This document shows, piece after piece, positions 8,294 to 18,020 of a stretch of 64,000 bases of DNA; within the stretch, counting starts at the first letter, position 1, and every line of letters starts with the position of its first letter. The translations under genes and the position numbers were made by a program. The notes beneath the pieces are model-generated. The model searched no databases, was not told where the DNA came from, and worked only from the letters and a program-made list of their open reading frames with translations. This stretch comes from Sphingobium yanoikuyae (GTDB lineage: Bacteria; Pseudomonadota; Alphaproteobacteria; Sphingomonadales; Sphingomonadaceae). The stretch lies in NCBI RefSeq assembly GCF_013001025.1, contig NZ_CP053021.1, positions 4,471,001 through 4,535,000 of the forward strand, written 5' to 3'.

Positions 8294-11200
8294 TCATTGC
8301 GCCGCCAGCAGCGCCTCGGCGCCGTGCAGGTTGACCGACACCAGCCGGCTGACGCCGCGCTCCACCATGGTGACGCCGAACAGCCGGTGCATGCGCGCCA
8401 TCGACACCGCATTATGGGTGACGATCAGGTAGCGGGTGCGGGTCTGGGCGACCATCGCGTCGAGCAGGTCACAGAAACGCTCGACATTGGCATCGTCCAG
8501 CGGCGCGTCGACTTCGTCCAGCACGCAGATCGGCGCCGGATTGGTGAGGAATAGGCCGAAGATCAGCGCCACCGCAGTCAGCGCCTGCTCGCCGCCCGAC
8601 AACAAGGTCAGCGCCGCCAGCTTCTTGCCCGGCGGCTGGGCCATGATCTCCAGCCCCGCCTCCAGCGGATCGTCGCTGTCGATCAGTTCCAGATGCGCCT
8701 GGCCGCCATTGAACAGCGTCGTGAAGAGCCGGCGGAAATGGCCGTCCACCGCCTCGAACGCCGCGAGCAGCCGCTGCCGCCCCTCGCGGTTGAGGCTGCC
8801 GATCGATCCGCGCAGCTGGTTGATCGCCTGGGTCAGTTCCGCGCTTTCGGACCGGCTGGTCGCCTGGATCGTCTCCAGCTCCTCCAGCTCCTGCGCTGCG
8901 ACCAGATTGACCGGGCCGATCCGCTCGCGCTCGGCCGAAAGGCGGTCATGCTCGGCCTGTTCGCTCTGGGCGATGCGGATGTCGGCGCTGGGAAAGCCCA
9001 GTTTCTCCGGCAGCACCGGCGGCGGGCATTCGAACCGCTCGCCCGACAGGCGATTGGTCTCGATCCGCCGCTCGTCCGCCGCCTCGGCCCGCGCCACCGC
9101 CGTCGCCCGCGCCTCGCGCGCGCCGGCCAGCGCCTCGCCGGCATCGGCCGCGCGCTTTTCGGCCGCCTTCAGCGTCGCCTCGGCCTCGATCTCGGCGCGG
9201 CGGGCCTGTTCCGCGCGTTCGACCTGCGCCTCGCGCTCCTCGGTCAGCGTGGCGATCGTGGCACCCAGCGCCTCGGGCTGGCCCTCGATCGCGGCGCGCT
9301 CCTGCACCACCGTCTCGCCGCGCGATGCCATGGCGGCGATGCGCTTGGCCGCTTCGCCGGCGCGGGTGTTCCATCCCTTGGCCTCGGCATCGGCCGCCGC
9401 CATGCGCTCGCGGTCGCTCGACAGTGCCCGATCGGCCAGCGCCTGATCGGCCTGCAACTGGCTGACCGCCATGCGCGCCTTCTCGCTCGCCTGCGACAGC
9501 GCCGCCACCTGCGCCCGCGTCTCGGCGCCATCGGGCAGGGCGGCTCGCGCGGACGACGCCTTGTCATGCTCGGCCTGCGCCGCCCCCTGGTCGCGCCGCG
9601 CCTCGGCCAGCCGTTCCTCGATCGCCTCGCGCTTGCCGCTCAGCCGCTCCAGCGCGCCCGCCGCCTCGTCCGCCGCGCGCAGGGCCGCGCGCAGCCGCTG
9701 GTCGGCATCGCCCAGCTTGGTGCGCCCGGCCGCCAGCGCATCCACCGCCGCCTTCTCGCGCGCACCGGCCTCGGCCTGCTCCGCCTGCGCCGCCTCGACC
9801 GCCTGCGCCGCTGCCGGACGCGCAGCATCGATCGCCTCCAGCCGGTTGATGCGGATCAGCCGTTCGGCGGCCACCGCGCCACCCTCGACCGCGACATAGC
9901 CATCCCAGCGCCGCAATTGCCCATCCAGCGTCACCAGCCGCTGGCCGACCTGCAGCGCCTGGCCGGTATCATTCTCCACCACCGCCACCTGCGCCAGCCG
10001 CCGCGCCAGCGCTGCGGGCGCGGTCACATGCGCGGCCAGCGGGCTGGCGCCGTCGGGCAAGCCGGGATCATCCTTCAACGCTTCAGCACCCGCCCAGCGA
10101 CGCGGCCCTTCCGCCCCGATCGGTGCTTCCAGATCATCGCCCAGTGCCGCCGCCAGCGCCCGCTCATAGCCCGGTGCCGCCTTCAACTGGTCGAGCGCGC
10201 GCGCCCGGCCGCTGCCGCCGGCATCGATCGCCTTGCGCAGTGCCGTCGCCTCGCTGTCCAGTGCCGCCAGCGCCGCCCGCGCCGATGCCAGCGCGGCCTC
10301 TGCGCTCGCCCGCGCCTCGCTCGCCACCTGCCGTTCCGTCTCGGCCGCCGCGATCGCCGCTTCCGCCGCCTCGCGATCGTCATTGGCGCGGACCTGCGCC
10401 GCTGCCGCCTCGTCGCGCTTCGCTTCCTGCGGCGCGGCATCGGGCAAGGCCGCCGCCTCCCCCTCCAGCCGCCGCATCGCCTGCTCCGCCCGGCCCAGCC
10501 GGTCGCGCGCCGCCGCCAGTGCCGCCTCGGCCACGCGCAGCTCGGCCTGCTCGCCCGCCTGCTTGGCCATCGCCTTGGCGAGGTCCAGCTCGGCATCGCG
10601 CGCGCCATCCTCGGCGCGGGCGATACGCGCGGCGAAATCGGGGCGCATCGCCTCGGTCTCGGCAATCCGGCCCTTCAGGCTCGCGACCTCGGCCGTCAGC
10701 CGCGCAATCGCCTCGGCGGCGTCATTGGCCAGCGTGCCCTCGCGCTCGCGATCCTCGTCCAGCCGCGCCGCCTGCTGCGCCAGGTCATGCAGCCGGCGCA
10801 CCACCCCGTCGCGCTCTGCCTTCAGCGTGTTGAGCTGGTGGCCGGATTCGCTGGCAGCATCGCGCGTCGCCAATGCCTCCGCCCGCCGCTCGGCCAGCGC
10901 GGTCACGGCCGCGCCGCTATGGACATTGGCCGCCGTCAGCGCCTCCTGCGCCGCGCCCACCGTCGCCTCGGCCAGCTTCGCCTCGGCCCGCGCCGCTTCG
11001 GCACTGGCATTGGCCTCGCGCCAGCGGGCGAAGATCACGCGACCCTCGGATATGCGGATCTGTTCGGACAGGCGGATATAGCGCTCCGCCGCGCGCGCCT
11101 GGCGCCGCAAATTGCCGGCACGACTGTCCATGTCGGCCAATATCTCGTCCAGCCGGGCCAGATTGCCCTCGGCCGCGCGCAATTTCTGCTCGGCATCCTT

Positions 11201-11737
11201 GCGCCGGACATGCAGGCCGGCGATCCCCGCCGCCTCTTCCAGCATGGCGCGCCGTTCCTGTGGCCGGGCGGCGATGACGGCGGCGATCCGCCCCTGGCTG
11301 ACCAGCGCCGGGCTGTGCGCGCCGGTGGCGGCATCGGCGAAGATCAGCGCCACATCCTTGGCGCGCACATCCTTGCCATTGGCGCGATAGGCGCTGCCCG
11401 CGCCGCGTTCGATCCGACGCGTGACTTCCAGTTCGCCATCGGCGCCGACATCGACCGCGTTGAACAGCTCGCCCTGTTCCTGGATGGTCAGCAGCGACAC
11501 TTCGGCAAAGTCGCGCTGCGGCCGGCTGGTGGTGCCGGCGAAGATCACATCCTCCATGCCGCCGCCGCGCATCGACTTGGCGCTGGATTCGCCCATCACC
11601 CAGCGGATCGCTTCCAGCAGGTTGGATTTGCCGCAGCCATTGGGGCCGACAATGCCGGTCAGGCCCGGCTCGATGCGCAATTCGGTCGCATCGACGAAGC
11701 TCTTGAAGCCCGAAAGCTTGAGCCGCTTTATCTGCAT
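8294..11737 (-). CDS. smc: Chromosome segregation protein SMC
   Basis: 1147 residues, full SMC length. The N-terminal ATPase half has Walker A GIVGPNGCGKSN (about 28-39) and a QGRIA-type Q-loop region. Two long Ala/Glu/Arg-rich coiled coils flank a hinge (about 490-620). The C-terminal half has the ABC signature TLLSGGEQAL followed by Walker B ICVLDEVDAPLDDANV. SMC dimers, with ScpA/B, compact and separate the chromosome. It is the last gene of a co-directional run from 13846 (DciA-like, two DsbA-like, smc). The gap to the DsbA gene is 77 bases. Confidence 0.97.
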   Translation of the reverse strand: MQIKRLKLSGFKSFVDATELRIEPGLTGIVGPNGCGKSNLLEAIRWVMGESSAKSMRGGGMEDVIFAGTTSRPQRDFAEVSLLTIQEQGELFNAVDVGADGELEVTRRIERGAGSAYRANGKDVRAKDVALIFADAATGAHSPALVSQGRIAAVIAARPQERRAMLEEAAGIAGLHVRRKDAEQKLRAAEGNLARLDEILADMDSRAGNLRRQARAAERYIRLSEQIRISEGRVIFARWREANASAEAARAEAKLAEATVGAAQEALTAANVHSGAAVTALAERRAEALATRDAASESGHQLNTLKAERDGVVRRLHDLAQQAARLDEDREREGTLANDAAEAIARLTAEVASLKGRIAETEAMRPDFAARIARAEDGARDAELDLAKAMAKQAGEQAELRVAEAALAAARDRLGRAEQAMRRLEGEAAALPDAAPQEAKRDEAAAAQVRANDDREAAEAAIAAAETERQVASEARASAEAALASARAALAALDSEATALRKAIDAGGSGRARALDQLKAAPGYERALAAALGDDLEAPIGAEGPRRWAGAEALKDDPGLPDGASPLAAHVTAPAALARRLAQVAVVENDTGQALQVGQRLVTLDGQLRRWDGYVAVEGGAVAAERLIRINRLEAIDAARPAAAQAVEAAQAEQAEAGAREKAAVDALAAGRTKLGDADQRLRAALRAADEAAGALERLSGKREAIEERLAEARRDQGAAQAEHDKASSARAALPDGAETRAQVAALSQASEKARMAVSQLQADQALADRALSSDRERMAAADAEAKGWNTRAGEAAKRIAAMASRGETVVQERAAIEGQPEALGATIATLTEEREAQVERAEQARRAEIEAEATLKAAEKRAADAGEALAGAREARATAVARAEAADERRIETNRLSGERFECPPPVLPEKLGFPSADIRIAQSEQAEHDRLSAERERIGPVNLVAAQELEELETIQATSRSESAELTQAINQLRGSIGSLNREGRQRLLAAFEAVDGHFRRLFTTLFNGGQAHLELIDSDDPLEAGLEIMAQPPGKKLAALTLLSGGEQALTAVALIFGLFLTNPAPICVLDEVDAPLDDANVERFCDLLDAMVAQTRTRYLIVTHNAVSMARMHRLFGVTMVERGVSRLVSVNLHGAEALLAAQ

Positions 11738-11814
11738 GGGGAAACGCCGGGGCAGGGTGCCGCCCCGGTCTCCTTGGGCCTCAGGCCTTCAGATGTCGCC
11801 CCCCCTTGCGCCAA

Positions 11815-12549
11815 TCAGATACCCGCTTCCTTGAGCTTGTTCTTCAGCACCGGCCAGGACGAGGCATTCTCGACCACCACGCCGTTCATCAGGAAGGTCG
11901 GCGTGCCGGAGATATTATATTGGGCATTGGCCGCCTCGACGCCCTTGGCCAGCTTCTCGGCAGTTGCCGTGTCGGCCAGGCACTGCTTGGCCTGATCCTC
12001 GGCAATGCCGCGCTGCTTGGCATAGTCAATGAGGCCCAGCGCGTTGGCCAGCTGGCCGAAACGCTGCGCCGGCGGCGCCGACACCATCGCCTGATAGGGG
12101 GCGTCGCCCAGGCCCTGCGCCTTTTCGAACATCGCGCTCTGGTTGGCGAAGAACTGTTCCGACAGCGGATAGTAGATGTCCTTGCCGCCGCAACGGGCCA
12201 GCAGCGCCGTCGTGATGTCGATGGGATCGCGGACATAGACGCGGAATTCGTAGCTGATCTTGCCGCTATCGACCATCGCCTTCAGCTCTTCCGACGATTC
12301 ATGGGCGAAGTCGCGGCAGTGGCTGCAGGTGAAGGAGCCATATTCGACCAGCTTCAGCTTGGCGGCGGGATTGCCCATCACGAAATTGCCTTCGGGCGTT
12401 TCGGCGACGGTTTCCGACCAGCTGGTGCCGGCGGGCGCGGCCACGGCGGCGATCGGGGCGGCTGAGGTTGCATTGCCCTCATCCTTCTTGCCGCAACCGG
12501 CAAGCGTCAGGGACAGGGCGATAAGGGCAAGGCCGGACAGGACTTTCAC
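11815..12549 (-). CDS. DsbA-family thiol oxidoreductase, predicted lipoprotein
   Basis: 244 residues. A short hydrophobic signal ends in the lipobox LAGC (Cys19), so the protein is probably anchored to a periplasm-facing membrane. A thioredoxin fold carries the CSHC redox motif (Cys75, Cys78) after LVEYGSFT, and the cis-proline segment GTPTF lies near the C-terminus. This is the DsbA_4/BdbD-like group rather than classical CPHC DsbA. It is co-directional with and 44 bases downstream of a paralogue with the same active-site motif. The partner reductase is not in the window. Confidence 0.85.
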   Translation of the reverse strand: MKVLSGLALIALSLTLAGCGKKDEGNATSAAPIAAVAAPAGTSWSETVAETPEGNFVMGNPAAKLKLVEYGSFTCSHCRDFAHESSEELKAMVDSGKISYEFRVYVRDPIDITTALLARCGGKDIYYPLSEQFFANQSAMFEKAQGLGDAPYQAMVSAPPAQRFGQLANALGLIDYAKQRGIAEDQAKQCLADTATAEKLAKGVEAANAQYNISGTPTFLMNGVVVENASSWPVLKNKLKEAGI

Positions 12550-12593
12550 GACGGGCGACGCTCCGAATTATGGATAGTTGGGGACGGTTTAGA

Positions 12594-13262
12594 TCAGCGG
12601 GCGGCTGCGGGCAATGCGGCCTTGAGCAACTCCCAGGTCGATCCCTGGACCAGCGTGCCGTTGACGACGAAGCCGGGCGTGCCGGTGATCTTGACCTTGT
12701 TCCACGCCTCGTCGGTCATCGCCAGGATCGCCTTTTCCGATGCCGGGTCGGCGATGCAGGCGTCGAGTTGCGCATTGGTGAAGCCGCGCTTGTTCATCAG
12801 CGCATACAGGCCGGTCTTCTGGCCGATGTCGCGCAGCGCCGCCTTCTGCTCGGTCGGCTTGGCCGCGCCCTTGTCGTACGCCATGATCTGCTCCATCCAG
12901 GCATCCTGGTTGGCGAACAGCGCCTCATGATTGCCCATGAAGCGCTTGGCGCCGCCGCAACGGGCGAGCAGCGCGGCGGTCAGGTCATATTTGTCGCGCA
13001 CGGCGTTGCGCACTTCGGCGCTGACCTTGCCACCCTTCACATAATCGGCCTTCAGCGATGCACTCGCGTCATTCACGAAATGGGCGCAGTGGCTGCAGGT
13101 ATAGCTCACATATTCGACCAGCTTGGTCGGGGCGGCGGGGTTGCCCATGACATGGCCACCGATCGGCGAACGCACCACCTGCGCGACCCAGTTGGGCGCG
13201 GCGGCGACGGCGATGGCGGGAACGGCGATCAGGGCAAGCAGGGAAAGGCGGAACTTGGTCAT
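12594..13262 (-). CDS. DsbA-family thiol oxidoreductase, periplasmic
   Basis: 222 residues with a cleavable-type signal peptide (MTKFRLSLLALIAVPAIAVA) and no lipobox. The thioredoxin-like fold has CSHC (Cys56, Cys59) after LVEYVSYT and the cis-Pro loop GTPGF near residue 190. The opening segment GHVMGNPAAPTKLVEY is shared almost word for word with the neighbouring lipoprotein version, so the pair looks like a tandem duplication in which one copy became membrane-anchored. Expected role: disulfide formation in secreted proteins. Confidence 0.83.
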   Translation of the reverse strand: MTKFRLSLLALIAVPAIAVAAAPNWVAQVVRSPIGGHVMGNPAAPTKLVEYVSYTCSHCAHFVNDASASLKADYVKGGKVSAEVRNAVRDKYDLTAALLARCGGAKRFMGNHEALFANQDAWMEQIMAYDKGAAKPTEQKAALRDIGQKTGLYALMNKRGFTNAQLDACIADPASEKAILAMTDEAWNKVKITGTPGFVVNGTLVQGSTWELLKAALPAAAR

Positions 13263-13303
13263 GGGGCAGTCCTAAGGCATCGCCCCGGACGGGGCGGGTT
13301 GCA

Positions 13304-13846
13304 TCAACCGATCTTGGGCAGGCCATTCGAATTCGCAAGCCCCTGTGCCAGCGATTCGAGGACTTTGCGCAATTCCGGGTCACCGATGTCGCGCAGGGAA
13401 TCCCCCAGCTCGACCGGAATGGGTTTGAGGTTGCGGGGCGGCGGGCGCCGCTCGACCGGTGCGGGACCGACCATGCCCTGCTTCATCGCCACCTTGGCGA
13501 CGGCGGCATAGCCGAAGAAGCGGTTCACCCGCTCGATAATGTCGGGCAGTGCATGCTGGATCATCGGCGCATGGCCGCTCATCACGGTGAGTTGCAGCGT
13601 GCCGCCCGATTTCTGGCCCACCGGGAAGCGGATCGACTCGGGCGCGGTGATCGCGGCATAGTCGGCACCGACGATATCGTTCCAGCGGGTGACGATGCTC
13701 GACTGGACGAAACCGAACTTGCGGAATGCGGTGCGGCCGATCTCCGGCATCAGGTCGGCGATCGCGCGCGGCGCACCCGTGCGGGGGCGCTCGGCCGGCG
13801 GCGCGGCGCGGCTCGTCTTTTTCGCGGTCGGGGGGCGTTCCGTCAT
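13304..13846 (-). CDS. DUF721 / DciA-like protein
   Basis: 180 residues. The N-terminal half contains the DUF721 pattern (IADLMPEIGRTAFRKFGFVQ, RWNDIVGADYA, GGTLQLTVMSGHAPMIQH), a KH-like fold shared with DciA, the replicative-helicase operator of bacteria without DnaC. The C-terminal part is Pro-rich and then acidic (ELGDSLRDIGDPELRKVLESL). Helicase loading is therefore a family-based suggestion. It starts the run that ends at smc and is divergent from mutY with only 26 bases between start codons. Confidence 0.78.
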   Translation of the reverse strand: MTERPPTAKKTSRAAPPAERPRTGAPRAIADLMPEIGRTAFRKFGFVQSSIVTRWNDIVGADYAAITAPESIRFPVGQKSGGTLQLTVMSGHAPMIQHALPDIIERVNRFFGYAAVAKVAMKQGMVGPAPVERRPPPRNLKPIPVELGDSLRDIGDPELRKVLESLAQGLANSNGLPKIG

Positions 13847-13872
13847 GGCGCGCTACATGGCATAGGGCCGCC

Positions 13873-14943
13873 ATGCGCGTCGAGATGTCGGGTTCAAAAA
13901 TCGCACGGGATCTGCTGGCCCATTATGACGTCCATGCCCGGCGCCTGCCCTGGCGTGCGCCACCGGGCGCCAATGCGGCCGATCCCTATCATGTCTGGCT
14001 GTCCGAAGTGATGCTGCAACAGACCACGGTCGCGGCGGTCGGCCCCTATTTCGAGAAATTCACGGTCCGCTGGCCGACGGTGGAGGATCTGGCCGCCAGC
14101 GCCGACGCCGACCTGATGGCGGCCTGGGCGGGGCTGGGCTATTATGCCCGTGCCCGCAACTTGCTGGCCTGCGCCCGCGCCGTGGTGGCCGACCATGGCG
14201 GCCGCTTCCCCGACACCGAAGAGGCATTGCGCGCCTTGCCGGGCCTGGGCGCCTATACCGCCGCCGCCGTTGCCGCGATCGCCTTCGGCCGCCGCGCTGT
14301 GGTGGTCGATGCCAATGTCGAGCGGGTGGTCGCCCGCCTGTTCGCCATAGCGACACCGCTGCCCGCGGCCCGGCCGGCCATCCGCGCCGCTGCCGACAGC
14401 ATCACGCCGGATCTGCGCGCAGGCGATTTTGCCCAGGCGATGATGGATCTGGGCGCCACCATCTGCACGGCGCGCAACCCCGCCTGCGGCATCTGCCCGC
14501 TGCGTCAGGATTGTGCGGCGGTGCGCACTGCCGATCCCGCTGCCTTCCCGGTCAAGGCGCCGAAAAAAGCCAAGCCCCATCGTCTCGGCCATGCCTGGTG
14601 GATCGAACGCAGCGATGGCCAGGTCTGGCTGGTGCGTCGTCCGGACAAGGGATTGCTGGGCGGCATGCGCGCGCTCCCCAGTTCCGAATGGAACGCCGCG
14701 CCCGACGCCACGCCGCCCTTCGCCGCGCAGTGGCAGACCATCGATCCGCCGGTCGCCCATGTCTTCACCCATTTCTCGCTGGCGCTCAGCGTCCACACTA
14801 CCCATGTGGGGATGGACCATGTGCCGGCGGGCGCGGGCGAATGGTGGCCGCGCGCCCGGATCGGCGAGGCGGGGCTACCCACCCTGTTTGCGCGGGCAGC
14901 CGATGCGGCGATGAAGGAGATGACGGACGATGCACGGAACTGA
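13873..14943 (+). CDS. mutY: Adenine DNA glycosylase
   Basis: 356 residues from ATG 13873 (the frame is open further upstream but that overlaps the DciA-like gene on the other strand; ATG 13885 is an alternative). MutY removes adenine mispaired with 8-oxoguanine. Seen: catalytic Glu45 in LSEVMLQQT, helix-hairpin-helix LPGLGAYTAAAV (122-133), catalytic Asp146 in VVDANVERV, the Fe-S cluster cysteines 198, 205, 208, 214 with C-x6-C-x2-C-x5-C spacing, and a C-terminal NUDIX-like 8-oxoG recognition domain with HVFTHFSL. It overlaps nudC by 14 bases. Confidence 0.95.
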   Translation: MRVEMSGSKIARDLLAHYDVHARRLPWRAPPGANAADPYHVWLSEVMLQQTTVAAVGPYFEKFTVRWPTVEDLAASADADLMAAWAGLGYYARARNLLACARAVVADHGGRFPDTEEALRALPGLGAYTAAAVAAIAFGRRAVVVDANVERVVARLFAIATPLPAARPAIRAAADSITPDLRAGDFAQAMMDLGATICTARNPACGICPLRQDCAAVRTADPAAFPVKAPKKAKPHRLGHAWWIERSDGQVWLVRRPDKGLLGGMRALPSSEWNAAPDATPPFAAQWQTIDPPVAHVFTHFSLALSVHTTHVGMDHVPAGAGEWWPRARIGEAGLPTLFARAADAAMKEMTDDARN

Positions 14944-15850
14944 CCCAATGGCGCACGGCCTGCCCGGTTTCGTCGGCGGCACGCTCGACCGGGTCGACCA
15001 TATCCGCAGCAATCCCGCGCTCCATGCGCAGGCCTTTGCCTCGCCCGACGCCCGGCTGCTGATCCTCGAAGGGCTGGAGCCGGTGACGGACGATCATGGC
15101 CTGGCCCTGGCGCCGCTTGGGCCCGATGCCCGGATCGAGCAGCATGTGCTGCTCGGCGTCGATCTGCAGGATCGCCCGATCTTCGCCCATTTGGTCGAGA
15201 CGCTGGAACAGGGGCCCAACGCGACGCCGCGATCGCGTGGCCTCGCCGATCTCGTCTCCGCGTCCGATGTCGCGCTCTACGGCACCGCGCGCAGCCTCGT
15301 CTTCTGGCATGCCCGGCATCGCTTCTGCTCGGTCTGCGGTGGTCCGACCCATGCACACAAGGCCGGCTGGGCGCGTCGCTGCGGAACCTGCGCCTCCGAA
15401 CATTTCCCGCGCGTCGATCCGGTTTCGATCATGCTCGCCGAGCATGAGGGCCGTGTCCTGCTCGGTCGCCAGCATAGCTGGCCGCCCGGCCGCTATTCCG
15501 CGCTCGCCGGCTTCATCGAACCGGGCGAGACGGTCGAGGAAGCGGTCGCGCGTGAATTGAAGGAGGAAGCCGGCATCACGGTCCATTCGGTCCGCTATGT
15601 GATGAGCCAGCCCTGGCCCTTTCCGTCCTCGCTGATGATCGCCTGCGTCGCCCAGTGCGACGATCCCGCGCTGACCCTGGACGAGACCGAGATCGAACAT
15701 GCCTTCTGGTGCGATGCCGATGGCGTCGCCGCCGCGCTGGCGGGCGATCCCGACGCGCCCTTCCTCGCCCCGCCGCGCATGGCGGTCGCCTGGCATCTGC
15801 TCGATCATTGGCTGCGCGGCGCGGTTGCCCCGTCCGACGCAAGGGCGTAA
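14930..15850 (+). CDS. nudC: NAD(+) diphosphatase / NudC-type Nudix hydrolase
   Basis: 306 residues (ATG 14930; ATG 14948 is also possible). The zinc-ribbon cysteines are at 133, 136, 151 and 154. The Nudix box GFIEPGETVEEAVARELK...EE spans 194-216, and the NudC-specific SQPWPFPSS at 226-234 distinguishes it from other Nudix enzymes. NudC hydrolyses NAD(H) to NMN(H) and AMP and can remove the NAD cap from RNA. The start lies within the end of mutY in another frame, suggesting coupled translation. Confidence 0.94.
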   Translation: MHGTDPMAHGLPGFVGGTLDRVDHIRSNPALHAQAFASPDARLLILEGLEPVTDDHGLALAPLGPDARIEQHVLLGVDLQDRPIFAHLVETLEQGPNATPRSRGLADLVSASDVALYGTARSLVFWHARHRFCSVCGGPTHAHKAGWARRCGTCASEHFPRVDPVSIMLAEHEGRVLLGRQHSWPPGRYSALAGFIEPGETVEEAVARELKEEAGITVHSVRYVMSQPWPFPSSLMIACVAQCDDPALTLDETEIEHAFWCDADGVAAALAGDPDAPFLAPPRMAVAWHLLDHWLRGAVAPSDARA

Positions 15851-15889
15851 GGCCCGGCTTCGTCTTCACTACAGGATCGATCTTCCTTT

Positions 15890-17236
15890 ATGCTCAGCCT
15901 CGAAGAAGCCCAGTCGCGCGCGCAGGATCTGGTGACGGCGGCGCGCAAGGCGGGGGCGGACGCGGCAGACGCCATCTATGCCTGCAACGCCTCGACCACG
16001 GTGGCGGTGCGGCTCGGCGCGCTGGAGGATGTCGAGCGGTCCGAGGGCGAGGAGATCGGCCTGCGCGTCTTCATCGGCCAGCGCTCGGCCAGCATTTCCG
16101 CGTCGGACATGAACCCGGCGACGCTCGCCACCCTGATCGATCGCAGCATCGCCATGGCGCGCGAGGCACCGGAAGATCCCTATGCCGGCCTGGCGCCGGA
16201 AGATCGGCTGCTCAGGAAGCGCGCACCCTCGCTCGACCTGGTGGACGAGGAAGAGCCTGAACCCGCCGCGCTGCGCGAACGCGCGCTGATCGCGGAAGAA
16301 GCGGCGCGCAGCATTCCCGGCATCACCAACAGCGAAGGCGGCGGCGCTGCCAGCGGCCGCAGCCAGGTCGCGCTTGCCACCAGCCATGGCTTTGCGGGCG
16401 CCTATGCCGCGACCAACCATTCGACCTGGGCCAGCGTGCTTGCGGGCAGCGGCGCCGACATGCAGCGCGATCATGCCAGCCATGCCAGCCGCCATCTCAA
16501 GGATCTGGACGATGCTGAAGCAGTCGGCATGCGCGCCGGCCAGCGCGCGGTCGCCCGGCTCAATCCCGGCAAGGTCGACAGCGGCGTCATGCCGGTCATC
16601 TTCGATCCGCGCATCGGCTCCAGCCTGGTCGGCCATCTGATCGGCGGCATGGTCGGCCCGGCGATCGCCCGCCGCTCCAGCTTCCTGCTGGACTCGCTGG
16701 GCGAAACGCTGTTCGACAGCAGGATCACGATCATCGACGATCCGCTGCTGCTGCGCGGCCTGCGCTCGCGCCCGTTCGACGGCGAAGGACTGCCGGTCGA
16801 GCGTCGTGCGCTGATCGAGGAGGGCGTGCTGACCGGCTGGCTGATGGACAGCGCTTCGGCCCGCCAGCTTGGCCTGGAACCCACCGGCCATGCCAGCCGG
16901 GGCGGCGCCGGTGCGCCGGGTGCGGGCATCACCAATGTCCATATGGAAGCGGGCAGCCTGTCGGTCGGCGAACTGATGGCCGATGTGAAGCGCGGCATCT
17001 ATGTCACCGAACTGATCGGCATGGGCGTCAATGGCGTCACCGGCGACTATAGCCGCGGCGCCGCCGGCTTCCTGATCGAAAATGGCGCGGTCGGTCCGGC
17101 CGTGTCGGAAATCACCATCGCCGGCAATCTGAAGGACATGTTCCGCACCCTGGTGCCGGCCAATGACCTGATGTTCCGCTATGCCATGAACGTGCCCACC
17201 CTGCGCGTTGACGGGATGACCGTTGCCGGCGGCTGA
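15890..17236 (+). CDS. pmbA: TldD/PmbA family metallopeptidase subunit
   Basis: 448 residues of the TldD/PmbA (U62) family, closer to PmbA/TldE. The start MLSLEEAQSRAQDLVTAARK, the middle ATSHGFAGAYAATNHS, and the C-terminal glycine-rich GMGVNGVTGDYSRGAAGF block are characteristic. TldD and PmbA together form a peptidase known for peptide maturation such as microcin processing and for CcdA degradation. The HExxxH of TldD proper is not seen, which fits the PmbA partner. The next gene starts 14 bases before its stop. Confidence 0.9.
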   Translation: MLSLEEAQSRAQDLVTAARKAGADAADAIYACNASTTVAVRLGALEDVERSEGEEIGLRVFIGQRSASISASDMNPATLATLIDRSIAMAREAPEDPYAGLAPEDRLLRKRAPSLDLVDEEEPEPAALRERALIAEEAARSIPGITNSEGGGAASGRSQVALATSHGFAGAYAATNHSTWASVLAGSGADMQRDHASHASRHLKDLDDAEAVGMRAGQRAVARLNPGKVDSGVMPVIFDPRIGSSLVGHLIGGMVGPAIARRSSFLLDSLGETLFDSRITIIDDPLLLRGLRSRPFDGEGLPVERRALIEEGVLTGWLMDSASARQLGLEPTGHASRGGAGAPGAGITNVHMEAGSLSVGELMADVKRGIYVTELIGMGVNGVTGDYSRGAAGFLIENGAVGPAVSEITIAGNLKDMFRTLVPANDLMFRYAMNVPTLRVDGMTVAGG

Positions 17237-18020
17237 GCCCCTTTTGCCGGCCGTCGTCGCGGCGGTCACCGATGCGGCCGATCGCGCGCTGGCGCTATGG
17301 GCCGATGGCGAAACGCGCGTGCGCCAGTGGGAAAAGGTACCCGGTCACCCGGTCTGCGAGGCGGACCTGGAAATCGACGTCATGCTGCGCGAGCGGCTGG
17401 CGGCGATCGATCCGCAGGCCGGCTGGCTGTCGGAGGAGACGGCCGATACCGTGCATCGCCTGGGCGTATCGCGCGTCTGGGTGGTCGATCCGATCGACGG
17501 CACCCGCGACTATCTGCGCGGCAGGCCCGGCTGGGCGGTCTCGGTCGCCCTGGTCGAGGATGGCGCGGTCAGGCTCGGCATTCTGGCGGCACCCGCGCGC
17601 AAGGAATTGTGGATTGCGCAGGCAGGGCAGGGGGCGACCCGCAATGGCGTGCCGCTCCATGCCGGCAATCGTACGATGTTGCCTGGCGCCCGCGTGCCCG
17701 CCGATCAGCTGCCGCGCGCCGACCGCGATCTCGTCACCGTGGACAAGCCCAACAGCATCGCGCTGCGCATGGCGATGGTCGCCGCCGACGAGGCCGATCT
17801 GGTCGCCACCGTGCGTTGGGGCAATGAATGGGACGTCGCCGCTTCCGCCCTGATCGCGCAGGAGGCCGGCGCCATCGTCACCGACGCGCTGGGCGATCCG
17901 CTCGCCTTCAACCGGCCCCAGCCGGTCGCCTTCGGCCTGCTCTGTGCGGCGCCGGGCATCCATGCCGCCGCCGCCGCCCGCCTCGCGCCGCGTGCGAAGG
18001 AGATATTGGGCAAGGCCTGA
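17223..18020 (+). CDS. Inositol monophosphatase-family phosphatase (CysQ-like)
   Basis: 265 residues if started at TTG 17223, which overlaps the end of the pmbA gene; TTG 17243 would be a second choice and no nearby ATG fits. Metal and phosphate motifs of the Mg-dependent, lithium-sensitive family are present: WLSEET (metal-binding Glu), DPIDGTRDYLRGRPGW, and GNEWDVAASALIAQEAGA with the WDVA Asp. Substrates in the family include inositol phosphates, fructose-1,6-bisphosphate and 3'-phosphoadenosine 5'-phosphate. CysQ-like activity is plausible but not proven. It converges directly on the SGNH hydrolase gene. Confidence 0.82.
   Translation: MPAAEPLLPAVVAAVTDAADRALALWADGETRVRQWEKVPGHPVCEADLEIDVMLRERLAAIDPQAGWLSEETADTVHRLGVSRVWVVDPIDGTRDYLRGRPGWAVSVALVEDGAVRLGILAAPARKELWIAQAGQGATRNGVPLHAGNRTMLPGARVPADQLPRADRDLVTVDKPNSIALRMAMVAADEADLVATVRWGNEWDVAASALIAQEAGAIVTDALGDPLAFNRPQPVAFGLLCAAPGIHAAAAARLAPRAKEILGKA

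Noticed and set aside
8693..11995. An 1100-codon plus-strand frame opposite smc
   Set aside because: Composition is Arg/Leu/Gln/Ala low complexity. The minus strand encodes a textbook SMC with both ATPase halves.
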